In this document: positions 21,098 through 27,841 of the stretch, in pieces | Numbering within the stretch: position 1 is the first letter of the stretch | How the letters are laid out: every line of letters begins with the position of its first letter | The notes under the pieces: model-generated | Told to the model about the DNA's origin: nothing | What the model saw: the letters and a program-made list of their open reading frames with translations, nothing else | The model's database searches: none | Assembly: GCF_030656255.1 (NCBI RefSeq) | Contig: NZ_JAUSOE010000030.1 | Span: forward strand, 72,319-125,595 | Direction: 5' to 3' | Origin: Brevundimonas sp. | Lineage (GTDB): Bacteria > Pseudomonadota > Alphaproteobacteria > Caulobacterales > Caulobacteraceae | Length of the DNA: 53,277 nt | Position numbers and translations under genes: made by a program

Positions 21098-21567
21098 ACG
21101 GCCTGATGTCTCAAGCCGCCGCCTGGTGGGACGGCCGCACCCTGCGCGAGCAGCGGATGCTGGCGGTGATGGGCCTGGCGATCGCCGCCGTTCTGGTCTG
21201 GCTGCTGATCGTTCGTCCGGCCTGGGCCTGGCGGGCCGATGCGGCCGAGGCGCGGGCCGTGGCCGAGGCCGATCTGGTCCTGGTTCAGACGGCGACGGGT
21301 CGTATGGTGCGGACCGACGCCGCCAGCAGCGACGTCGATGTCGCGGCGGTGGTCGCCGAGGTGGGGTCGATCACCGGGGTGACGCCGATCATGGGCATGT
21401 CGTCGGACGGCGGTCTGGGCTTCAGCCTGACCAATGTCTCCAGCGCGGCGGCCTTCGGCTGGCTGGCGGCCCTGCATGACCGCAAGGTCGAGGCCACGAC
21501 GCTGAACGTCGTCGAAAACGCCGATGCGACGATCAGCGTCGAGGGCGCGCTGGCGCCCGCCAGCTGA
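21094..21567 (+). CDS. gspM: Type II secretion inner-membrane protein GspM
   Basis: A 157-residue bitopic protein: a short cytoplasmic N-terminus with TLREQRMLAVMG, a membrane helix (LAIAAVLVWLLIVRPAW) and a periplasmic ferredoxin-like fold. This is the standard GspM layout, and it forms the LM anchor with GspL. It is the last gene of the operon. No gspN or gspO follows, so the prepilin peptidase must be elsewhere. The next gene faces the opposite way 30 bp on, with no obvious terminator between. Confidence 0.88.
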   Translation: MNGLMSQAAAWWDGRTLREQRMLAVMGLAIAAVLVWLLIVRPAWAWRADAAEARAVAEADLVLVQTATGRMVRTDAASSDVDVAAVVAEVGSITGVTPIMGMSSDGGLGFSLTNVSSAAAFGWLAALHDRKVEATTLNVVENADATISVEGALAPAS

Positions 21568-21596
21568 GCCACGCGTGAGCGCGGTTCTGCAGCGCC

Positions 21597-22610
21597 TTAC
21601 CCCAGGGTCAAGGTCCTCAGGCGCAGAAGCCGGTCACCGGCCGTGATGAACAGGCTCCGGCCGTCCTCGCCGAAGGTGCAGTTCGCCGCCGCCCCGCCTG
21701 TGTCGATGCGGCCCAGGCTGCGCCCCTCGGGGGTCAGAACATGGATCCCGCCGGGACCGGTGGCGAACAGATGGCCCGCGCGATCAACGGCCAGACCATC
21801 CGGCAGGCCTGGATTGGACGGCCCGACCTGGTCGGAGAAGTCCATCAGCACCCGCGACTTCATCGCCGGGCCGGTCTGGGTCAGATCATAGGCCAGCAAT
21901 AACGGGTGTTCGGGATCCGAGACCGCCACATAGAGGGTGCGCTGATCCGGCGACAGGCCGACGCCGTTGGGGAAGGTGAGACTGTCGTCCAGCAGCGTTA
22001 CGGCGCCTTCGGGATCCAGCCGATAGACGCCGTTGTAGGCCGTCTCCTTCAGCGGCGAACGGTCCATGTCCTTCAGCCCATAGGGCGGGTCGGTGAAGAA
22101 GATCGCGCCGTTCGACGCCTGGACCAGGTCATTGGGCGAACTGAAGCGGGCGTCGCCATAGCGGGTCGCCAGCAGGGTCTTGGCGCGGGTGGCCAGATCG
22201 ACGCGCGCGATGGCGCGGGCGCCATGATCGGCCATCAGGATCGAGCCGCCGGGGCCGACGATCAAACCGTTCGACCCTGGCTCACGAAAGACCGAGGCGT
22301 CCGGCCCATCATAGCCCGACGGCTCCATGAAGACAGAGAGGCCGTCCCGTTCCGACCAGCGATGGATCCGGTTCTCGGGCACGTCGCTGAACAGCAGATA
22401 GCCGCCGTCGGCGATCCACACCGGGCCTTCGGACCAGGTGAAGCCCGAGGCGAGCGTCTCCAGCCGCGCGTCCGGGGCGACCAGGCGGTCCAGCGCCGGG
22501 TCGTGGCGGATCACGTGGGAAGCAGAGGCGGAGCGGGCCGAGGCGCAGCCGGCGCCGACGAGGCTTCCAGCGAGGCTGCCCGCAAGAACGAGACGACGAG
22601 AGAGGGGCAG
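21597..22610 (-). CDS. Exported SMP-30/gluconolactonase-like lipoprotein (possible CTG start)
   Basis: A beta-propeller of the SMP-30/gluconolactonase family (GFTWSEGPVWIADGGYLLFSD, SNGLIVGPGG, SSPNDLVQASNGAIFFTDPPYG, NGVGLSPDQRTLYV), which hydrolyse sugar lactones with a divalent metal. The N-terminus looks like a Tat lipoprotein signal: SRRLVLAG then lipobox VGAGC. No ATG, GTG or TTG lies near it. The best placed codon is CTG at 22610, nine bases after CGGAG, which puts Arg-Arg at 5-6 and the lipid Cys at 22. The only ATG upstream (22760) would overlap the oxidoreductase gene by 115 bp and bury the signal. It lies 35 bp after that gene and is probably cotranscribed. Confidence 0.82.
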   Translation of the reverse strand: MPLSRRLVLAGSLAGSLVGAGCASARSASASHVIRHDPALDRLVAPDARLETLASGFTWSEGPVWIADGGYLLFSDVPENRIHRWSERDGLSVFMEPSGYDGPDASVFREPGSNGLIVGPGGSILMADHGARAIARVDLATRAKTLLATRYGDARFSSPNDLVQASNGAIFFTDPPYGLKDMDRSPLKETAYNGVYRLDPEGAVTLLDDSLTFPNGVGLSPDQRTLYVAVSDPEHPLLLAYDLTQTGPAMKSRVLMDFSDQVGPSNPGLPDGLAVDRAGHLFATGPGGIHVLTPEGRSLGRIDTGGAAANCTFGEDGRSLFITAGDRLLRLRTLTLG

Positions 22611-22645
22611 GGCGAGACTCCGGGAGTTAAGGGGAAGGGCGGGCG

Positions 22646-23746
22646 TCAGAGCGAGACGGCGCGACGCTCGCGGGCGGATTGATAGATGGCTTCGATGATC
22701 CGCAGATCCCGAAGGCCTTCCTCGCCCGAGACGATGGGCTCGGCGCCGGTCATCACGCATTGGGACAGGTGATCCAGCTGAGCCGAAAACTGGTTCTGGG
22801 GCGTCTCGGGAACCGCATGGTCTTCGGTGCGCCAGTCCTTCATCCGGCGCAGGCGATTGCCGGAATAGGCGGTGGCCGGCTCCGCATCCACCCAGCCGTC
22901 CGTGCCGACGATACGGAAGCGGTTGTGATTGGAGCCATAGGTCGAGACGCAGTCGGCGACGGCGCCGGACGGGAAACGAAGCTGGAAGTTGATCGTGTCC
23001 TCAACCTCCTTAAATCGAATATCCGACCGGTCCGTGGATTCGAGCGCCACGACCTCGACCGGTTCTTCGCCGGTCAGATAGCGGGCCGCCTGCAGGCTGT
23101 AGATGCCGATGTCCATCAGCGAGCCGCCGCCCGCCAGGGCGCGGTTCAGCCGCCATTGGGCGGGGTCGCCGATGTTGAATCCATGTTCGGCCGTCACGAT
23201 GCGCGGACGACCGATTTCGCCGGCGCGGACGACCCGCATCGCCTCGCGATTGGCCGCTTCGAAATGGCAGCGATAGCCGATCATCAGCTTGCGGTCGGCG
23301 GCCTTGCAGGCCGCGATCATGGCTTCCGCCTCGGCCGCCGTATTGGCCATCGGCTTTTCGCAAAGGACATGTTTGCCGGCCGCGGCGGCCCGCAGGGTGT
23401 ACTGGTGGTGCAGCCCATTGGGCAGGATCACATAGACGATGTCGACGTTCGGATTGTCGCGGATCTGGTCGAAGCTGTCGTAGGTGTAGAGGCCGTCTTG
23501 GGATACGCCGTATCGCTCTGCGTAACGGCGCGCCTTTTCCGGGGACCCGCTGACCAGAGCGGCGAGGCGCGAATGGCGACATTCGGCGAAGCGCGGCAGG
23601 ATGACGTCCGCATAGCCGCCCAGACCCACGATGGCATATCCCAGCCGCCGATCGGGGAGCGCCGTTTGGGCCAGACTCGGCGCCGGCGCCAGGCTGGCTG
23701 CAGCACCCAGTTTCATGAGGGATCGGCGCGTGGGTTTCATGATCAT
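22646..23746 (-). CDS. Exported Gfo/Idh/MocA-family oxidoreductase
   Basis: A 366-residue protein with a Tat signal (TRRSLMKLGAAASLA, cleavage near SLAQ), a Rossmann domain (YAIVGLGGYADVILPRF), the EKP motif (HVLCEKPMANT) and a C-terminal substrate domain with GGGSLMDIGIYSLQAARYL. It resembles glucose-fructose oxidoreductase, a periplasmic enzyme with tightly held NADP. ATG 23740 (MKPTRRS) is an equally good start. With the downstream lactonase-like gene it suggests a periplasmic sugar-to-lactone-to-acid pathway, as in Zymomonas. The real sugar is unknown. Confidence 0.88.
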   Translation of the reverse strand: MIMKPTRRSLMKLGAAASLAPAPSLAQTALPDRRLGYAIVGLGGYADVILPRFAECRHSRLAALVSGSPEKARRYAERYGVSQDGLYTYDSFDQIRDNPNVDIVYVILPNGLHHQYTLRAAAAGKHVLCEKPMANTAAEAEAMIAACKAADRKLMIGYRCHFEAANREAMRVVRAGEIGRPRIVTAEHGFNIGDPAQWRLNRALAGGGSLMDIGIYSLQAARYLTGEEPVEVVALESTDRSDIRFKEVEDTINFQLRFPSGAVADCVSTYGSNHNRFRIVGTDGWVDAEPATAYSGNRLRRMKDWRTEDHAVPETPQNQFSAQLDHLSQCVMTGAEPIVSGEEGLRDLRIIEAIYQSARERRAVSL

Positions 23747-23922
23747 CAGGCTTGTTTCGATTTTAACGGCGGTCGCCTCGACGGCTGATCTGGCATCGCG
23801 TCGATGGACGAGTACAGAAGCGTTTTCCCGTCAGGACAAGCCATCATCCTGTCGCACCTCGCAGGGATGACTGTCGGCGTCCTCCGCACCTGTTGCAAAC
23901 GTCGGTGAGAGCGTTAGGCGGC

Positions 23923-23951
23923 TTGACGACTCGCGCCGGACAAAGGCTAGC
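23923..23951 (+). promoter_or_regulatory. Housekeeping promoter predicting a leaderless XRE transcript
   Basis: TTGACG (23923-23928), a 17-bp spacer and GCTAGC (23946-23951) form a near-consensus promoter. Transcription should begin about seven bases later, at or next to ATG 23959, and no ribosome-binding site precedes that ATG. Confidence 0.65.
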
Positions 23952-23958
23952 TTTCGCC

Positions 23959-24378
23959 ATGGCAAAAGTCGCGATCAAGACGCCTCAAGGCGATAACCCC
24001 AATCCCGTGGACCTGCATGTTGGCCGGCGCGTCGCCGAGCGCCGTCAGGCGCTGCGCTACAGTCAGGCTCAACTGGCGCTGGCGGCCGGGGTCACCTTCC
24101 AGCAGATCCAGAAATACGAGCGTGGCAGCAATCGGATCGCCGCCTCGCGTCTGTGGGAGATGGCGGAGTTTCTGAACGTCGATCTCAACTATTTCTTCGA
24201 GGGTCTGGGTTTGCCCGATGCGTCAGAGGCGCGGCCGGGAGGCGCAACCACAAAACATACGGCCGAGATCGCCCGGCGAGCGCTCGAGCTGTCGGCGCGA
24301 AACCAGAAGCTTGTTCTGGACCTGATCCAGCAACTGGCCCGGGTTCCGGCCGAGACCGGCGCGGAAATCGATGTCTAG
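23959..24378 (+). CDS. XRE-family transcriptional regulator
   Basis: A 139-residue protein with one XRE/Cro-type helix-turn-helix (about residues 18-75: GRRVAERRQALRYSQAQLAL, then GVTFQQIQKYERGSNRI, then LWEMAEFLNV), a short linker and a helical tail. Such proteins are common single-domain repressors in Caulobacterales. The start at ATG 23959 is set by the promoter at 23923-23951, and an earlier in-frame start lies upstream of that promoter. The transcript is predicted to be leaderless. Targets are unknown. It heads a same-strand cluster of little-known genes. Confidence 0.9.
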   Translation: MAKVAIKTPQGDNPNPVDLHVGRRVAERRQALRYSQAQLALAAGVTFQQIQKYERGSNRIAASRLWEMAEFLNVDLNYFFEGLGLPDASEARPGGATTKHTAEIARRALELSARNQKLVLDLIQQLARVPAETGAEIDV

Positions 24379-24436
24379 CCTCTGTCTCGCTGTCCGTGGC
24401 GGACGGCGAGCCCATTCGCGGAACGGACGCTAGGCG

Positions 24437-24880
24437 ATGGGGCGACTGACGCGGCGCGAGATCGAATGCGTGCAACTGGCCGGCCTTAGACTGTCAAATC
24501 AGGAGATCGCGGAGGTTCTGGGCATCACGCCCAGCACGGTGGCGAACTATCTGCAAAGCGCCAACGCCAAACTCGGAACGAGCCACCGGCGGGCAGCGGC
24601 CCAGGCGCTGGGCATTCAATACCCAGGCGCCGGAATGACCGATGCCGAGCTGGCCGAACGGCTGCCAGAACGATTGCGTCCGGCTGTCTCGCCGGGCGTG
24701 GGGAACCCGATCGACGACCGGCCCTGGGCGGCGCGCTTTTGGCGGCCGCCTCCGGCGAACCGGTTCATTCGACTGGGCGTCATCGTCGGCGTGACGGCGC
24801 TCTGGCTGCTCGTTCTGGGCGGTTTGACGTCTTTAGTGATGACGATCTTCTCGACGCTCGACGCATGGCGGCCTTCTTAG
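24437..24880 (+). CDS. Membrane-anchored LuxR-type HTH protein
   Basis: A 147-residue protein with an N-terminal LuxR/GerE helix-turn-helix (about 3-60: LTRREIECVQLAGLRLSNQE, then VLGITPSTVANYLQSANAKL), a linker of about 45 residues and one C-terminal membrane helix (about 110-133: LGVIVGVTALWLLVLGGL). There is no receiver or ligand domain. LuxR HTH domains normally sit at the C-terminus, so an N-terminal HTH with a C-terminal anchor is unusual. It may be a membrane-tethered regulator. The next gene begins 14 bp later, or overlaps if its earlier start is used. Confidence 0.8.
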   Translation: MGRLTRREIECVQLAGLRLSNQEIAEVLGITPSTVANYLQSANAKLGTSHRRAAAQALGIQYPGAGMTDAELAERLPERLRPAVSPGVGNPIDDRPWAARFWRPPPANRFIRLGVIVGVTALWLLVLGGLTSLVMTIFSTLDAWRPS

Positions 24881-24894
24881 CCGAGATCCTCGCC

Positions 24895-25233
24895 ATGAAT
24901 CACAAGACCGACTTCGCCAACCTCATCGCGCAACGCCTTCAGACGGCGGAACAGGCGCTGGATCAGGCGCTCGCCGAAATCAGCCTTCTGACCCACGATA
25001 TGACGCGTCACCGCGCCGGCGCCCTGTTCGCCGCGCAGGCCGGACATCAGGCCTTGGTCGACGTCCAGGCGGCGGCCGGGGCGCTTGTCGAGGGCCGATC
25101 CAGGCTCGTGGCCAGTCATGACCGGCTGGCGCGCATCGCCCGCACGCTCGGCATAACCGTCACGGCCGGCGGACCGCTTGAAGGCAAGGATCAGCCTGCC
25201 GCCGGAGCGACGGCGCGGGTGCTGGAGGTCTGA
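24895..25233 (+). CDS. Small helical protein of unknown function
   Basis: A 112-residue protein. Residues 1-90 look almost wholly alpha-helical and may form a coiled coil (LIAQRLQTAEQALDQALAEI, VDVQAAAGALVEGRSRLVAS), and the tail is Gly/Ala-rich. There is no signal or membrane segment. ATG 24895 is chosen. ATG 24865, overlapping the upstream gene by 16 bp, is also possible. Its TGA overlaps the next ATG (TGATG), so it is coupled to the membrane protein that follows. I do not recognise a family. Confidence 0.65.
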   Translation: MNHKTDFANLIAQRLQTAEQALDQALAEISLLTHDMTRHRAGALFAAQAGHQALVDVQAAAGALVEGRSRLVASHDRLARIARTLGITVTAGGPLEGKDQPAAGATARVLEV

Positions 25234-25658
25234 TGCTCCAGACGGGGCTCCTGATCGTCAGTCTGGCCGCTCTGGCCGCGCCGGTCGTCTGGGGCGGCCG
25301 CGCCGACCGCTGGGCCGCTGCGTTTCTGCTGGCGGACATGGTGCTCAGCCCATTGGCGCAGCATCTGATGCACGGGGATGTCCGCTGGGGCGTCGCCCTG
25401 GTGGATATGGCCTGCGCGATCGGACTGATCGGTCTGGCGATGCGGGCGGACCGCTGGTGGCTTCTGTTCGCCGCCGGCCTGCAGGTCGCGGTTGTCCTGA
25501 CCCATTTCGCCGCCCTGGGCCCCGCCTTCATCTACAACTGGACGGCTGTCACGGTTCGGCTCGCGACCTGGATCGCCTTGCTGATCGTGCTTCTGGCCGG
25601 CGCCTACGAAGCCCATCTGGTGCGTCGGTATCGACTGCTGCCCGGCGCCCCGGCCTAA
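25233..25658 (+). CDS. Four-helix membrane protein of unknown function
   Basis: A 141-residue protein with four predicted membrane helices (about 3-22, 28-46, 50-68 and 104-126, with a further hydrophobic stretch near 72-92) and a basic C-terminus (HLVRRYRLLPGAPA). No catalytic motif is seen. It is translationally coupled to the helical protein upstream and lies in the same operon as the tethered HTH protein. It could be the membrane partner of that regulator, but this is only inferred from position. Confidence 0.7.
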   Translation: MLQTGLLIVSLAALAAPVVWGGRADRWAAAFLLADMVLSPLAQHLMHGDVRWGVALVDMACAIGLIGLAMRADRWWLLFAAGLQVAVVLTHFAALGPAFIYNWTAVTVRLATWIALLIVLLAGAYEAHLVRRYRLLPGAPA

Positions 25659-25710
25659 CCCACCTTATTGATTTCGCCGCCGCCAAGGGCGGAGGCGAGG
25701 AGATTTCACC

Positions 25711-26097
25711 ATGGCCGAGAGCCAAACGCCGACATTCGCCGACCTGTTCGCCGAATGGGACAACCTTCGCCGCTTCGACGGCTTCTTGCCCGATGAATTC
25801 GCATCCTACGAAGCCTGCTGCGCGGCCGAGCGCGATTATGAGGCGCGTCTTGGACGGTGCGAGAGCCTGTTGCTCGCCCATACGCCCACTTCCGAACGGG
25901 AGGTCGCCTGGCTGCTCGAGGTGATCAATTCAGGCGATGGCTTCACGCCTCAGACGCTCGCCACATTGGGCCGCGTCCAGGCGTGGGTGATGTCGCGCAG
26001 TCTGGCGGCGGAGGGGGCCGCTTCGACAGCGTCGCGTCCTCAAAAGCTTCAGTATGCCGCGTCCGCCGGCGCCAGCGAAGCCGCATCCATGTCTTGA
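25711..26097 (+). CDS. Hypothetical protein
   Basis: A 128-residue soluble protein with a good ribosome site (GAGGAGA) before ATG 25711. Residues 1-90 appear helical (FADLFAEWDNLRRFDGFLPD, EREVAWLLEVINSGDGFTPQ), and the tail is Ala/Ser-rich. It is on the same strand as the preceding membrane protein, 52 bp downstream. I do not recognise it and see no signal peptide or known motif. Confidence 0.65.
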   Translation: MAESQTPTFADLFAEWDNLRRFDGFLPDEFASYEACCAAERDYEARLGRCESLLLAHTPTSEREVAWLLEVINSGDGFTPQTLATLGRVQAWVMSRSLAAEGAASTASRPQKLQYAASAGASEAASMS

Positions 26098-26273
26098 GCG
26101 TCGTGGACCCTCGAGCTGAGGCTTGGCTTCCCAGTGCGGCGGAAAGTCTGCGCTGAGGAGGCCACGCCTGGCTCGACGGAGACCTCCATTCGCCGAAGTC
26201 AAACCGACATCAAGATGTCGAGTTTTCGTTACGGACCGCTTCTATAGCGACCCCTTCGGTAGGGGGCTGCCCA

Positions 26274-26780
26274 GTGAGTCACGAGCACGAGGTGGGGCAG
26301 GCGCTTGTGACGCACAATCGTGCGCTTCTCGCCTATGTGCGACGCAGACTGGCGTCGAGCGCCGATGCGGAAGACGTGGCGCAGGAGGCTATTCTGCGTG
26401 TGCTTTCCCGTGCGCGGGTGGCGCTGATCACGGATCCGCTATCCTATGCGATGCGGGCCGCCCGCAATATTCTGATCGATCGGGCGCGCCGGTCCGAAGC
26501 CACCCCCTTTGACGATTTCGGAGAGACGGACCATCAAGCCGACGGCGCAGCGTCGCCCTTGGAAGCGCTGGACATGAACCAACGGCTGCGTCTCTGTCAG
26601 AAAGCCCTGGACGCTATGCCCGCCGTGCGCCGCGAGGTGTTCGTGAGACGCCGCGCCGGCGAGGAATCCTATGAACATATCGCCGGCGAATTGAACATGT
26701 CGGTCGAGGCGGTTCAGAAACACTACAGTCGCGCCGCTCAGACGCTTCGCAAGACGGCGGAGGGGCGTCATGTCGATTGA
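26274..26780 (+). CDS. ECF RNA polymerase sigma factor, FecI-like
   Basis: A 168-residue ECF sigma factor. Region 2 (about 18-80) includes LASSADAEDVAQEAILRVL and YAMRAARNILIDRARR. Region 4 (about 110-160) includes LDAMPAVRREVFVRRRAG and IAGELNMSVEAVQKHYSRA. The GTG start at 26274 is seven bases after AGGGGG. Its 3' end overlaps the FecR gene, and a TonB receptor with a signalling domain follows, so this is a cell-surface-signalling sigma that redirects RNA polymerase to the receptor promoter when the ligand binds outside. Confidence 0.93.
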   Translation: MSHEHEVGQALVTHNRALLAYVRRRLASSADAEDVAQEAILRVLSRARVALITDPLSYAMRAARNILIDRARRSEATPFDDFGETDHQADGAASPLEALDMNQRLRLCQKALDAMPAVRREVFVRRRAGEESYEHIAGELNMSVEAVQKHYSRAAQTLRKTAEGRHVD

Positions 26781-27744
26781 AACTTTTGACGCTCGCGACG
26801 ACCGGGCGGCGGCCCTTTGGGCGGATGAGAAACAGGGGGACTGCTGGACCCTAACGCGGCAGTCCGATCTGGACGCCTGGCTGGCGGGACGGCCGGACCG
26901 ACAGCGTCTGCTGGACCAGCACGAGGCCCTGATCGCGGATCCTGCTGTCCTGTGGGCGGCGCGGCGAGCCGCTCACCGGACGGCGAAGCCGGGCCTGTTC
27001 GCCTCGACGCCGCCCTGGGTGAAGGTCTGGGCGCCGGCGGGGCTGGCCGCCTGTGTCGCCTGCGCGGCTCTGTTCGGCGCAGCCTCTTCCCTTCGGGGCG
27101 ATCTGATTGTCGGTCGTCGCGGGGCTCCGCAAGCTGTGGCCCTGGCGGATGGGTCGGCGGTCCGGCTGAATGGCGCGAGCCAGGTCCGTGTCCTGCTGGG
27201 AGAGAAGGAACGGAGACTGCGACTGGACGGCGAAGGCTTCTTCGAAGTCGCCCACGACGCCGGACGCCCGTTCACGGTGGAAGCCGAAGGGGTGCGGATC
27301 ACCGCCGTCGGCACGCGCTTCAACGTGGATTCTCTCGAGACCCTCGACGGCCCGATGGTCGAGGTCGTGGTGTTCGAGGGCGCCGTCGATGTGACGCCGA
27401 CCAAGGGGGACGTCGTGAGAATCCGGGCTGGCGAGCGCGTGCGGGTGCTGAAGGCCGATGTGCAACGCGCCAGTCTGCGACAACCCGAGGCCGAGACCGA
27501 TCTTCCATCCTGGACCAAGGGCTGGTTGGAACTGGACGAGACGACCCTGATCAGCGTGATCGACGATCTGAAACGGACCACGGGGGTGGAGGTCTCACTC
27601 TCTGATCCGCAACTTGGCCGCGCGCTCGTGAGCGGCCGCTTCTCTTACGATAATCCCGAGAACGCCTTGGCCGCAATCGCCCGGCTTCATGGCCTCAGAC
27701 TGACCCGAAAAGACGCCGGTCACTATCTGCTGTCTGACGCTTAG
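26770..27744 (+). CDS. FecR-family anti-sigma regulator
   Basis: A 324-residue protein: a cytoplasmic N-terminal domain (DUF4880-like, DLDAWLAGRPDRQRLLDQHE), a membrane helix (about 80-100), a periplasmic FecR domain (GAPQAVALADGSAVRLNGAS, LDGEGFFEVAHDAGRPFTVE, VGTRFNVD) and a C-terminal STN-like domain. It holds the sigma factor inactive and passes on the signal from the receptor. ATG 26770 overlaps the sigma gene by 11 bp, and GGAGGGG precedes it. Confidence 0.93.
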   Translation: MSIETFDARDDRAAALWADEKQGDCWTLTRQSDLDAWLAGRPDRQRLLDQHEALIADPAVLWAARRAAHRTAKPGLFASTPPWVKVWAPAGLAACVACAALFGAASSLRGDLIVGRRGAPQAVALADGSAVRLNGASQVRVLLGEKERRLRLDGEGFFEVAHDAGRPFTVEAEGVRITAVGTRFNVDSLETLDGPMVEVVVFEGAVDVTPTKGDVVRIRAGERVRVLKADVQRASLRQPEAETDLPSWTKGWLELDETTLISVIDDLKRTTGVEVSLSDPQLGRALVSGRFSYDNPENALAAIARLHGLRLTRKDAGHYLLSDA

Positions 27745-27841
27745 GTGACGAATAGAGCAAGTTTTCAAGACGGGTGTCAGGACCGCGATGTCCGTCGTCT
27801 TCCCCAATAGCGGTCAGGTTCGGCCGCGGGGGATCTATCAC

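Noticed and set aside
24429..24434. GCTAGG directly before the tethered LuxR-type gene, as a -10 element
   Set aside because: It is only two bases from the ATG, so transcription from it would start inside the coding region and miss the start codon. No -35 fits.
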